Source: JALYUA01 sp038253555 (lineage in GTDB: Bacteria > Acidobacteriota > Thermoanaerobaculia > UBA5066 > Gp7-AA6). Taken from it: 13,826 bases of DNA. The notes below the pieces were generated by a model. The model saw only the letters and a list, made by a program, of their open reading frames with translations, was not told the DNA's origin and did not search any database. The DNA lies in contig JBBSGZ010000094.1 of assembly GCA_038253555.1 (NCBI GenBank), positions 1 through 13,826 on the forward strand, given 5' to 3'. The position numbers were made by a program, and so were the translations under genes. The stretch's first letter is position 1. Each line of letters opens with the position of its first letter. Positions 1-7,633 of the stretch are shown one piece after another.

Positions 1-91
1 GCCCCTCGCCCCTCGCCCCTCGCCCCTCGCCCCTCGCCCCTCGCCCCTCGCCCCTCGCCCCTCGCCCCTCGCCCCTCGCCCCTCGCCCCTC
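1..91. repeat. Perfect 7-bp tandem repeat (GCCCCTC)x13
   Basis: Thirteen uninterrupted copies of GCCCCTC run from the first base of the window to 91, and further copies may lie to the left. The unit is not a multiple of three, no reading frame is supported through it, and it ends 7 bp before a -10-like TATACT box. It occupies the place where a -35 element for rplS would sit. In many bacteria trmD lies just upstream of rplS, so this is probably the trmD-rplS spacer (inference). Copy number is likely to vary between strains, or to be misassembled. Confidence 0.97.
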
Positions 92-98
92 TTCGGGT

Positions 99-104
99 TA
101 TACT
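99..104 (+). promoter_or_regulatory. Possible -10 box (TATACT) for rplS
   Basis: TATACT matches the sigma-70 -10 consensus at five of six positions in otherwise GC-rich sequence. Transcription would start near 111, giving a leader of about 65 nt before the L19 start codon. No -35 match is visible: the expected place (about 76-81) lies within the heptamer array. rplS may also be read through from genes to the left. Confidence 0.45.
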
Positions 105-162
105 GCGCTTTCGCCCAGTTTTCGTGTCAGGGCGGCCCTGCCGGCTCGCTCGACGACGTCTC

Positions 163-168
163 AAGGAG
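163..168 (+). promoter_or_regulatory. Ribosome-binding site AAGGAG of rplS
   Basis: AAGGAG lies 7 nt before the ATG at 176 and fixes the start of L19. It is one of the few strong Shine-Dalgarno matches in the window. Confidence 0.8.
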
Positions 169-175
169 AAGCTTC

Positions 176-526
176 ATGGCCGACATGCTGTTGGAAATCG
201 AAAAGACCGCCCTGCGCTCCGGGCTTCCCGCGTTCGCGCCGGGAGACTCGGTGCGTGTTCACGTCAAAGTCCGCGAGGGTGAAAAAGAACGTATCCAGAT
301 CTTCGCTGGAGTCGTCATCGCGAGGCGGGGCGGTGGATCGCGCGAGACCTTCACCGTCCGCAAGATGTCGAGCGGCATCGGCGTCGAGCGCATTTTCCCG
401 CTCCACTCGCCCGTGATCGACCGCATCGAGGTGGAGAGGCGCGGCGCCGTCCGGCGCGCGAAGCTGTACTACCTCCGCGAGCGCAAGGGCAAGGCCGCGC
501 GCATCGACGAGAAGCGCGTCCAGTAA
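176..526 (+). CDS. rplS: 50S ribosomal protein L19
   Basis: L19 is a component of the large ribosomal subunit located at the interface with the 30S subunit. The 116-residue product has the family's usual length and matches it end to end. It shows the PGDSVRVHVKV segment near residue 22, GVVIARRGGG and ETFTVRK near 43-62, the FPLHSP signature near 75-80, and the basic tail RRAKLYYLRERKGKAARI. The ATG at 176 has a good AAGGAG site. rnhB follows after 17 bp, a common bacterial arrangement (trmD-rplS-rnhB), so the two are probably co-transcribed. Nothing is missing or truncated; only the repeat array upstream is unusual. Confidence 0.98.
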   Translation: MADMLLEIEKTALRSGLPAFAPGDSVRVHVKVREGEKERIQIFAGVVIARRGGGSRETFTVRKMSSGIGVERIFPLHSPVIDRIEVERRGAVRRAKLYYLRERKGKAARIDEKRVQ

Positions 527-543
527 ATCGGCCCGCGGACCCG

Positions 544-1278
544 TTGACCCCCGAGCCGCTCTCCACTCTTTTTGCGGAGCTCGGCCGTCTCGCGACACTC
601 GATCGTCTCGAGCGGGAAGTCCGCAGGCGCGGTTATCAGCTCATCGCCGGCGTCGACGAGGCCGGGCGCGGCTCTCTGGCGGGGCCCGTCGTGGCGGCGG
701 CCGTCATTCTTCCGGCGTCCTGCATCCTTCCGGCGCTCGATGACTCGAAAAAGCTGGATGCGCCGACCCGGGAGAGGCTCGACGCGCACGTCCGCCGCCG
801 CGCAATCGCGGTGGGGGTCGGCGTGATCGAGGCACGGGAGATCGACGTGCGCGACATTCTGCTCGCGAGCCTCGCCGCCATGCGGGTGGCCGTCCTCTCG
901 CTCGTCCCCGAGGCGGAGGTCCTCCTCTGCGACGCGGTTTCGGTTCCCGGAATCCGGCGGCCGCAGCTTCCTGTGGTGCACGGGGACGCGCTGTGTTCCT
1001 CGATCGCGGCGGCATCCGTCGTCGCAAAGGTTCACCGCGACCGGTTGCTGAACGAGCTGTCCCGGGACTATCCCGCTTATGGATTCGAGCACCACAAGGG
1101 GTACGGCACGCCCGAGCACTGGCGGGCGCTGCGCCGGTACGGGCCGTGTCCCGAGCACCGTCTGAGCTACCGCGGGGTAGTCCTGGACCGGAATTGGATA
1201 GACGAGGATGTCGGCGCCGGGGTCGCGCGGCGATCGGGTCCGCCGCGGGGCCGTGCCCCTCGCGCCGCGGTCCGATAA
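544..1278 (+). CDS. rnhB: Ribonuclease HII
   Basis: This enzyme cleaves the RNA strand of RNA-DNA hybrids and incises at single ribonucleotides in DNA, using divalent metal. The 244-residue product has GVDEAGRGSLAGPV at about 36-49, with acidic metal ligands D38 and E39. The third acid is D130 in LLCDA, and the fourth is D166 in SIAAASVVAKVHRDR. DSKKLDAPTRERL (67-79) and the substrate-contact segment YGFEHHKGYGTPEH (179-192) are also typical. All four catalytic acids are present. The start is a TTG at 544 with no convincing ribosome-binding site; I see no ATG or GTG in frame before the catalytic core, so TTG is the best choice. About 35 residues after the conserved LSYR form a basic, Pro/Arg-rich tail that is probably disordered. 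Confidence 0.96.
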   Translation: MTPEPLSTLFAELGRLATLDRLEREVRRRGYQLIAGVDEAGRGSLAGPVVAAAVILPASCILPALDDSKKLDAPTRERLDAHVRRRAIAVGVGVIEAREIDVRDILLASLAAMRVAVLSLVPEAEVLLCDAVSVPGIRRPQLPVVHGDALCSSIAAASVVAKVHRDRLLNELSRDYPAYGFEHHKGYGTPEHWRALRRYGPCPEHRLSYRGVVLDRNWIDEDVGAGVARRSGPPRGRAPRAAVR

Positions 1279-1298
1279 TCCGGGCTAAACTTTAGGAA
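1274..1298 (+). promoter_or_regulatory. Possible promoter at the start of the TPR gene
   Basis: Two AT-rich hexamers stand out in the 20-bp gap after rnhB and the end of that gene: GATAAT (1274-1279) and TAAACT (1286-1291). The second lies 7 nt before the ATG, so transcription from it would start at or next to the start codon. The only Shine-Dalgarno-like bases, AGGA at 1294-1297, are too close to the ATG to work normally. No -35 box is visible. Confidence 0.35.
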
Positions 1299-3770
1299 AT
1301 GGCCACAAGCCGGGATCAACTTCTCCAGTCGGCGGAGAAGTACGTCGGGAAGGGGAAGCTCGAGCAGGCGTTGAAGGAGTACCTCCGGGTTTTAGACGAC
1401 AACCCGAAGGACATCGCGACGCTCAACCGGGTGGGAGACCTCTACGTCCGGATGAACCGGGCGGCCGAATCGATCCCTTTCTTCACCCGCATCGCGGACT
1501 TCTACTCGCGCGACGGATTTTTCCTCAAGGCCATCGCCATCTACAAGAAGATCAACAAGATCGACCCGGCCCGCCTCGAGGTCTACGACCGGCTCGCGGA
1601 CCTGTACCACAAGCAGGGGCTCACGCAGGACGCGCGCAGCCAGTACCAGGTTCTCGCCGATCACTACATGAAGAACGGCAAGACTGACGAGGCGGTCGCC
1701 GCGTTCAAAAAGATGGCCTCAGTGGATCCCAACGACCTGCGCATCCAGGTCAAGCTGGCGGATCTCTACCGGTCCACCAATCAGGTCGACCAGGCAGTCA
1801 TGCAGTACGGCCTCATCGGGTCGATGCTCCTGCGCCGCGGCGCTCACGACGAAGCGGCCGCGGTCTTTCAGAAGGCGCTCGAGCTGTCGCCCTCGGACGC
1901 CGGAATTCAGAAGAACCTGGTGCGGTCTCTTCTCGCGCAGAAAAATCCTTCGGCGGCCATCGCAATCCTGAAGGCCGCGCCCCGAACGGCCGACAGCCTG
2001 TCGCTCCTGGCGGAGGCGCAGCTCGAACTGGGCCAGAGAGGCGATGCCGCGAAAACGGCGGAGCAGGCCATCGCGCTCGATGCGCGGCACGAATCCGGAC
2101 GAATGCTTCTCTCCCGCGTCCGGATCGCCGAGACCTCGTACGACGCCGCACTCGCCGCGGTGATTCCTCTCGTCGAAGCCGCGATCGCGGCGCGCGACTT
2201 TCCCCGGGCCGCCGCGGCTCTGGCGCCGATCTATTCCGCCGAGGCGTCTCATCCGGGCACCCTGGAGAAGCTCGCGGAAGTCCGGGAAGCCGAAGGCAAC
2301 ACGCCCGACGCCGGGAAGCTTCGCCTGGCGCTCGGGCAGGAGCAGGAACGCCGGGGCGACCCGTCCTCCGCCGTCGAGAATTACCGGCGCGTCCTCGCCG
2401 CCATCCCCGACCAGGAAGATGCTCTCTCGCGGCTGCGGGAGCTGGCCCCGTCCGAGAATTTCGCTTCTCGCGAGGCGCAGGAACTCATCGTCGACATCGA
2501 TGAAGGATCAATTCCGGACGTTGAAATTCTCGGGGACCCGGAAATGCCGGCGGCGCCACCCGGCCCGGTTGCAGCGGCGCCCGTCGCCCCGGCGCGCTCG
2601 CAGGAGGATCAGGAAATCGAGACTCTCGTCGTGGAGGCAGAAGTCTTCGCCAAGTACGGGCTGACCGACAAGGCGGTGGAGCGGCTGCGGGTGCTGGTGC
2701 GGCGGCGCCCCGACCTTCTTTTCGCTCGAGAGCGGCTCGTGGCGTTGATGCAGGAATCTTCGAACCCGGCTCTCTCGCAGGAGGCGGAGGGCCTTGCGGG
2801 GGTTTACCGCGAGCTCGGCCGCGCCGGAGACGCGGAAGCGCTCCTCGGCCGGCTGGGGCTCGCCGCCTCGGCCGTCGAAGAGCCCCCGGGCCGCTCCTCC
2901 ACGACGGCGGCGATCGAAATTCCGTTCGACGAATTCAATCTGACCCCGGCGGCGGTCGACGCATCGCCCCAGTTCGTGGACGACTTCGGATCCGAGACCA
3001 TTCGCTTTTCCGCCACCGATCTCGATGTCGACGCGGCTTCGGCGGCCGCCGCGCCCGCCGCCTCGTCGCGGCGCCTCACTCCTCTCGAGTCCCTCGCGCC
3101 GGTCGATTCGGACTTTGTCTCCTACGAGGAGCTCGGGTCCCTGCTCGGAGACGAGATGCACAAGGCGGTGGGAGCAAACGCCCCCGCCGCGGCGCCCCTT
3201 CCGCCGTCCGTCGAGGACCACAACCTGTTTGCGGATGAGCAGCAGTTCTTCAACCTCGCCGAGGAATTGGAGAAGGAGCTCGCGGACGAGGCCCCTCCGT
3301 CCTCCGCCCCCGCCATGGGCGGAGCGGAGGGAGAAGCGTCGCTCGAAGAAATCTTCCGCGAGTTCAAGAAGGGCGTCGAGCAGCAGCTTTCCGCCGAGGA
3401 TTACGAGACCCACTTCAACCTGGGGATCGCCTACAAGGAGATGGGTCTCGTCGACGAAGCCATAGGCGAGTTTCAGCTCGCCAGCAAGGACCCGGCGAGG
3501 GCCGTCGAGTGCTGCAGCATGCTCGGGCTCTGCTTCCTGGAGAAGGGGATGCCGCAGCTCGCCGTGAAGTGGTACCGCAAGGGACTCGACGCGGGCGACA
3601 TCGAGGAGATGGAAACGGTCGGACTCCTCTACGACCTGGGATGCGTGTACCAGGACACGGGGGAAGTCGATCTGGCGTACCGAACGTTTCTCGAAGTCTA
3701 TGGCTTGAATACGAACTACCGCGACGTCGTGCATCGGGTGAAAGAGCTCGAAGCGGTGAAAGGGACGTGA
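1299..3770 (+). CDS. Large tetratricopeptide-repeat (TPR) protein
   Basis: An 823-residue cytoplasmic protein with no signal peptide or membrane segment, most likely a protein-protein interaction scaffold; its specific role is unknown. Block 1 (about 5-380) consists of consecutive TPR-like helical pairs, for example EQALKEYLRVLDDNP, DEAVAAFKKMASVDP and DEAAAVFQKALELSP. A Pro/Ala-rich acidic linker (about 400-440) leads to a shorter helical block 2 (440-520). A long acidic, low-complexity linker follows (about 525-680), containing FFNLAEELEKELADE (650-664). Block 3 (681-823) starts SLEEIFREFKKGVEQQL and continues with clear TPRs such as THFNLGIAYKEMGLVDEAI. Similar acidic-linker TPR proteins occur in Acidobacteriota and Myxococcota (from memory), some tied to motility or envelope functions, but nothing here fixes that. 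ATG at 1299; the Shine-Dalgarno is poor. Confidence 0.9.
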   Translation: MATSRDQLLQSAEKYVGKGKLEQALKEYLRVLDDNPKDIATLNRVGDLYVRMNRAAESIPFFTRIADFYSRDGFFLKAIAIYKKINKIDPARLEVYDRLADLYHKQGLTQDARSQYQVLADHYMKNGKTDEAVAAFKKMASVDPNDLRIQVKLADLYRSTNQVDQAVMQYGLIGSMLLRRGAHDEAAAVFQKALELSPSDAGIQKNLVRSLLAQKNPSAAIAILKAAPRTADSLSLLAEAQLELGQRGDAAKTAEQAIALDARHESGRMLLSRVRIAETSYDAALAAVIPLVEAAIAARDFPRAAAALAPIYSAEASHPGTLEKLAEVREAEGNTPDAGKLRLALGQEQERRGDPSSAVENYRRVLAAIPDQEDALSRLRELAPSENFASREAQELIVDIDEGSIPDVEILGDPEMPAAPPGPVAAAPVAPARSQEDQEIETLVVEAEVFAKYGLTDKAVERLRVLVRRRPDLLFARERLVALMQESSNPALSQEAEGLAGVYRELGRAGDAEALLGRLGLAASAVEEPPGRSSTTAAIEIPFDEFNLTPAAVDASPQFVDDFGSETIRFSATDLDVDAASAAAAPAASSRRLTPLESLAPVDSDFVSYEELGSLLGDEMHKAVGANAPAAAPLPPSVEDHNLFADEQQFFNLAEELEKELADEAPPSSAPAMGGAEGEASLEEIFREFKKGVEQQLSAEDYETHFNLGIAYKEMGLVDEAIGEFQLASKDPARAVECCSMLGLCFLEKGMPQLAVKWYRKGLDAGDIEEMETVGLLYDLGCVYQDTGEVDLAYRTFLEVYGLNTNYRDVVHRVKELEAVKGT

Positions 3771-3810
3771 GCCCCTCCCCGACGCCTGACGGTCTTCGCG
3801 CCGACGGTCC

Positions 3811-4845
3811 TTGATTCCCGACGCCCCCGCGGTCGGGACGGGCGCGTCACCACTTCTTCGCGCCATCGATCTCCGGGTCGAGGTCCCCGTCGACGGAGTT
3901 CTCCGCCCGGCGGTCGACGGCATCTCTCTGGCGATAGGACGCGGCGAGTGCCTCGCGGTCGTCGGGGAAAGCGGTTGCGGCAAGACGATGCTCGCTCGCG
4001 CGCTCCTCGATCTTCTCCCGGAGGGGGCGCGGCGCTCCGGGTCCGTGTATTTCGAGGGGCGGGATCTCTCGGGAGTCTCCGAAGCCGCGTGGTCGGACGT
4101 GCGCGGCCGCCGGATCGCCCTCGTATTTCAGGAGCCGGGAGCCGCGCTCAACCCGGTGCTCACGATCGGCGCGCAGATCGACGAAGCGTTGCGGCGGCAC
4201 GGGGGGGGCACGCTGTCCGCACGCCGGCGCCGCGCGGCGAGCCTCCTCGCAGAAGTGGCTTATCCGGACCCCGATCGCGGGCTCTCCCAATATGCCCACC
4301 GACTCTCGGGTGGCCAGAGGCAAAGGGCGTTCCTGGCCATCGCGCTTGCGGGGGAGCCGGCTCTCCTGATCGCCGACGAGCCCACGGCCTCGCTCGATGC
4401 GACGGTCGCAGCGGAGGTGCTCGATCTTCTCGACCGCCTGCGGCGCGAACGCGGGCTCGCGCTTCTGCTGATCACGCATGACCTCGCCTCCGCGGCCCGG
4501 CGGGCGGATCGGGTGCTGGTGCTCTACGCGGGCCGAATTGCCGAGGAGGGCCCCGCGCGGTCCGTGTTGTTCGAGCCCCGTCATCCTTACACGCGTGCGC
4601 TGCTGGCCTGCGTGCCGCGCCTCTCGGACGCGGCCCTCCCGCGACGCCGGCTTCCCGCAATTCCGGGCTCCGTGCCGGATCTGGCGTTTCGGCCCCGGGG
4701 CGTCTGCGCTTTCGTTCCGCGCTGCCCGGATCGGTTCTTCCCGTGCGAGAGTGCCGAGCCTCTCCTCTATCCCGCCGGCTCCTCGATCGCGCGCTGTTTC
4801 CTGTTCGATCCCTCTTCTCCCGGAGGGCCGGGGGCCGAGCAGTGA
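3811..4845 (+). CDS. Oligopeptide-type ABC transporter ATPase (OppD/DppD-like)
   Basis: A 344-residue nucleotide-binding subunit of a peptide/nickel-type importer. It would sit on the cytoplasmic face and drive uptake through a two-permease core. Visible motifs are Walker A GESGCGKT (52-59), Q-loop Q107 in VFQEPGAALNP, signature LSGGQ (165-169), Walker B LLIADE (185-190) and H-loop H223. The C-terminal oligopeptide domain has HPYTRALL (258-265) and four cysteines (C299, C305, C312, C329) in a CAFVPRCP...C...C pattern. The TTG at 3811 is the only usual start codon after the in-frame stop at 3787; no ribosome-binding site is obvious. It overlaps the next ATPase by 4 bp (GTGA). A run of eight G lies at 4201-4208. 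The substrate is unknown because no permease or binding protein is present. Confidence 0.92.
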   Translation: MIPDAPAVGTGASPLLRAIDLRVEVPVDGVLRPAVDGISLAIGRGECLAVVGESGCGKTMLARALLDLLPEGARRSGSVYFEGRDLSGVSEAAWSDVRGRRIALVFQEPGAALNPVLTIGAQIDEALRRHGGGTLSARRRRAASLLAEVAYPDPDRGLSQYAHRLSGGQRQRAFLAIALAGEPALLIADEPTASLDATVAAEVLDLLDRLRRERGLALLLITHDLASAARRADRVLVLYAGRIAEEGPARSVLFEPRHPYTRALLACVPRLSDAALPRRRLPAIPGSVPDLAFRPRGVCAFVPRCPDRFFPCESAEPLLYPAGSSIARCFLFDPSSPGGPGAEQ

Positions 4846-5843
4846 CGCGCGTCTCCGCCCCGGCGGAGGCCGCGCGGGCGCTTCTCGAAGTCCGCGACCT
4901 GCGCAAGTCGTATCGAGCCCGCGGAACTCAAAAGCCCCTCGCGGCAGTCGACGGCGTGACCTTCCTGCTGCGGGAAGGGGAGACCCTGGCCCTCGTCGGA
5001 GAGTCGGGCAGCGGTAAAACGACCGTCGGCCGCCTCGTGGCCCGGCTCGAAACGGCCGACGCGGGAAGCATCTGGTTCGACGGCCTCGACTGGCTCGCGC
5101 TCGAGGGAGAGACTCTCCGTCGCAAACGCCGCGATGTGCAGGTTGTCTTCCAGGACCCGCAGACCTCGCTGAACCCGCGCATGCGGGTCGGAGATCAGGT
5201 GGCCGAGCCGCTGCGGGTGCAGAAGCTGGTTTCCCGGCGGGAGCTCCACGCACGCGTCGCCGGCCTTCTCGAGGAAGTCGGCCTCGATGCGGCGGCCTCT
5301 TCACGATTCCCCTCCGAGTTCTCCGGCGGGCAGAGACAGCGCATCGCTATCGCCCGCGCTCTGGCCACCCGTCCGAGGCTGCTGGTCTGCGACGAGCCCG
5401 TGTCGGCGCTCGACGCGTCGATCGGCGCGCAGATCGTCAACCTTCTTCTCGACCTCCAGCGAGACCTCGGCCTCGCCTATCTCTTCATTTCTCACGACCT
5501 CCCGATCGTCTCGCGCGTGGCCGACCATGTCGCGGTTCTCTATCTCGGAAGGATCGTGGAGGAGGGCCCGGCCGCCGCCGTCATGGCCCGGCCGCTTCAC
5601 CCTTACACGGCCGCGCTGCTGTCCTCGGTTCCGGGAGAGGGGAGCGGATGGGCCCCGGCTCGGATTGCGCTTCCCGGAGAGCCGGCCGGGGGATGGGGAG
5701 AGATCGGCGGCTGCGCCTTTGCGCCGAGGTGCCCGATTGCGAGGCCTCACTGCCGCGAAGAGAGCCCGCCGCTCGCGGAGGTCTTCCCCGGAAGGTGGGC
5801 CGCCTGTTTCTACCCCGGAGAGCTCCGGCTCCCCGCCGTCTGA
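4842..5843 (+). CDS. Oligopeptide-type ABC transporter ATPase (OppF/DppF-like)
   Basis: The second nucleotide-binding subunit, 333 residues, expected to pair with the preceding ATPase as an OppD-OppF heterodimer. Walker A is GESGSGKT (53-60), Q-loop Q104 is in VVFQDPQTSLNP, the signature is FSGGQ (160-164), Walker B is LLVCDE (180-185) and the H-loop is H218. The C-terminal domain has HPYTAALLSSVP and cysteines C291, C297, C304 and C322. I chose the GTG at 4842, which overlaps the upstream stop as GTGA, with GGAGGG at 4822-4827 before it. The reading frame is open back to an ATG at 4743, but that would add 33 residues lying over the previous gene and not resembling the family. The next gene is 149 bp away and belongs to another system. 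Confidence 0.92.
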   Translation: MTRVSAPAEAARALLEVRDLRKSYRARGTQKPLAAVDGVTFLLREGETLALVGESGSGKTTVGRLVARLETADAGSIWFDGLDWLALEGETLRRKRRDVQVVFQDPQTSLNPRMRVGDQVAEPLRVQKLVSRRELHARVAGLLEEVGLDAAASSRFPSEFSGGQRQRIAIARALATRPRLLVCDEPVSALDASIGAQIVNLLLDLQRDLGLAYLFISHDLPIVSRVADHVAVLYLGRIVEEGPAAAVMARPLHPYTAALLSSVPGEGSGWAPARIALPGEPAGGWGEIGGCAFAPRCPIARPHCREESPPLAEVFPGRWAACFYPGELRLPAV

Positions 5844-5881
5844 GGTCCGCGGGTCCGCCCTGCGGTCTCCGGGCGTTGGTC

Positions 5882-5887
5882 TATGAT
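5882..5887 (+). promoter_or_regulatory. Possible -10 box (TATGAT) for the tolC-like operon
   Basis: TATGAT matches the -10 consensus at five of six positions in the 149-bp gap after the second peptide ATPase. It implies a leader of about 100 nt for the TolC-like gene. No good -35 is visible and I found no riboswitch-like structure in the leader. The same hexamer appears at 8404, before the MacB-like ATPase gene. Confidence 0.4.
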
Positions 5888-5979
5888 GGCGCCCCGGTTC
5901 CCAGGACGATTTTCAGGCTGTGACGAGGCGTCGCTGCGCGCGAAACATTCGGCCCCCAAACTGCGTAGAAGGGGTGACG

Positions 5980-5985
5980 AAGGAG
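5980..5985 (+). promoter_or_regulatory. Ribosome-binding site AAGGAG of the TolC-like gene
   Basis: AAGGAG lies 7 nt before the ATG at 5993. That start gives a complete signal peptide, so both signals agree. Confidence 0.75.
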
Positions 5986-5992
5986 TAACGGA

Positions 5993-7633
5993 ATGAAGAG
6001 GTTCCCCAAGCCCTGGACGGCTCGCGCCGTCGCCCTGTTTCTTGGCGCGACCTGCGCCTTCCCGGCCCTCGGCCAGGATCGCCCCACCCTCTCGACGCGG
6101 CCGGGGGAGAGACATTCCGTCTCGCTGCCCGCTCCGAATGCCCAGGGGATCCCGCTCTCGCTTTCCCAGGCGGTCGCTCTCGCCGTCTCGAACAACGAGG
6201 ACCTGAATGTGTCGGTCAACGCCGCGCAATCGTTCGAATACTCGATCCTGCAGAACCAGGGGATCTTCGACCCGCTGTTGAGCGCCAGCGTCAACCGCTC
6301 GCACGCGGAGCTTCCGGCGGCGTCGACGATCACTTCGGGCGTCTTCGACGATACGACCTTCTCCGGCAACGTCAGCCAGCTCACCCCACTCGGGGGAGTG
6401 TTTCAGCTCGGTTTGAACGGCACTCGCGAGAGGACGAACAACCGTTTTGCCCAGGTGAACCCGTCGTATGCGGGCGGCCTGATTTTTTCGGTCAATCAGC
6501 CTCTTCTGCGGAACTTCGGCACGCTTCCGACGACGTGGCTCATCCGCATCGCAAAGAATTCCCGCGACTCCGCGTACCAGGATCTGCTCCGTTCCGTTCA
6601 GGCTACGGTGAATTCGGTCGAGCAGGCGTATTGGGACCTCGTTTATTCGCTCCAGAACCTGGAGGTGAAGCGGGAGTCGCTGCGCGTTGCCCAAGATCTG
6701 AATCGGATCACCCGCATCAAGATCGACGTCGGCTCCCTCGCTCCGATCGACATCACGCAGACCGAGGTCGGAATCGCGACCGCCGAGCAGGACATCATCA
6801 CTGCGGAGGGCCTGATCGGTGACGCGCAGGACCGCTTGAAGCGGCAGTTGAACTTCGTCGGTCCCGCACAGGTCACGATCCCGATCGTTCCGACCGACCA
6901 GCTCCTGACGGAAGACGTTTCCATTCGCGTCGAGGAGGGCACGGCGCTGGCCTTGAAGCGCCGGCCCGAGATCCTCTCGACCGGTTACCTGCTCGCCTCG
7001 GACGAGATCCGCGTCGGTTACTACACGAGTCAGACGCTTCCCGCGTTGAATCTCGTCGGAAGCTACGGGTCCCGCGGTCTGGCCGGAATGTCGGCGGACC
7101 CGGTCACGGGCGTGGTGACGGACACGAATTTCTCTCAGACCTACCAGGACGTTTTCCACCGGCGAAACAAGAACTGGTCGGTGGGTCTCAACTTCTCCTA
7201 TCCGATCTTCAACCGGAGTGCGCGGGGCGCGCGGGGCGTCGCCCAGTACACGTATGAATCCGACAAGGCGCGCTACGCGACGGTCGTTCAGAACGTCGTG
7301 GTTGAGGTTCGAGGCGCGGCCCGCTCGATCGACACGTCCCGGAGATCGATAGCAGCGGCGAGAAAGGGACGCGAGCTCGCGGAGCGCAATTTAGACGCCG
7401 AGAAGAAGAAGTTCGACAACGGGATGAGCACCACGTTCCAGGTCAACCAGATCCAGCGCGATCTCTCGGCCGCCCGGACGAACGAACAGCAGGCCCTCGC
7501 GATCTACCGTAAGGCCCTCTCTCAGTACCACTACGCGATCGCCGACAATCTCGACTGGAAAGGAATCCTCGTCGAAGGCCTGCCCGATTCGCCTCCGCCG
7601 CCGATCGCGGACGCGAGACCCGGCAGCCGATGA
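5993..7633 (+). CDS. TolC-family outer-membrane efflux protein
   Basis: A 546-residue outer-membrane channel of the kind that joins an inner-membrane pump and a periplasmic adaptor to export small molecules or proteins. Residues 1-27 form a signal peptide: basic start, hydrophobic core AVALFLGATCAF, likely cleavage near PALG/Q. Two outer-membrane-efflux repeats follow. The first begins LSLSQAVALAVSNNEDL (55-71) and has long helices, including the pattern VEQAYWDLVYSLQNLEVKRE (209-228). The second begins EEGTALALKRRPEI (314-327) and ends with helices at about 430-515. Strand-like segments include GGLIFSVNQPLLRNFG (161-176) and WSVGLNFSYPIFN (395-407). It overlaps the next gene by ATGA. No adaptor (HlyD/MacA-type) gene lies nearby, so the partner pump is uncertain; the ABC ATPase 0.8 kb downstream is the natural candidate. 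Confidence 0.94.
   Translation: MKRFPKPWTARAVALFLGATCAFPALGQDRPTLSTRPGERHSVSLPAPNAQGIPLSLSQAVALAVSNNEDLNVSVNAAQSFEYSILQNQGIFDPLLSASVNRSHAELPAASTITSGVFDDTTFSGNVSQLTPLGGVFQLGLNGTRERTNNRFAQVNPSYAGGLIFSVNQPLLRNFGTLPTTWLIRIAKNSRDSAYQDLLRSVQATVNSVEQAYWDLVYSLQNLEVKRESLRVAQDLNRITRIKIDVGSLAPIDITQTEVGIATAEQDIITAEGLIGDAQDRLKRQLNFVGPAQVTIPIVPTDQLLTEDVSIRVEEGTALALKRRPEILSTGYLLASDEIRVGYYTSQTLPALNLVGSYGSRGLAGMSADPVTGVVTDTNFSQTYQDVFHRRNKNWSVGLNFSYPIFNRSARGARGVAQYTYESDKARYATVVQNVVVEVRGAARSIDTSRRSIAAARKGRELAERNLDAEKKKFDNGMSTTFQVNQIQRDLSAARTNEQQALAIYRKALSQYHYAIADNLDWKGILVEGLPDSPPPPIADARPGSR

Noticed and set aside
1..91. CRISPR array
   Set aside because: The 7-bp units are directly abutting with no spacers, so this is a simple tandem repeat.
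2508..3983. 491-codon minus-strand frame opposite the TPR gene
   Set aside because: Arg-rich translation without recognisable motifs, running across the boundary of two supported plus-strand genes.
4743..4841. Upstream ATG for the second peptide ATPase
   Set aside because: It would overlap the first ATPase by about 100 bp and add 33 residues unlike the family. The GTG at 4842 gives the classical 4-bp overlap.
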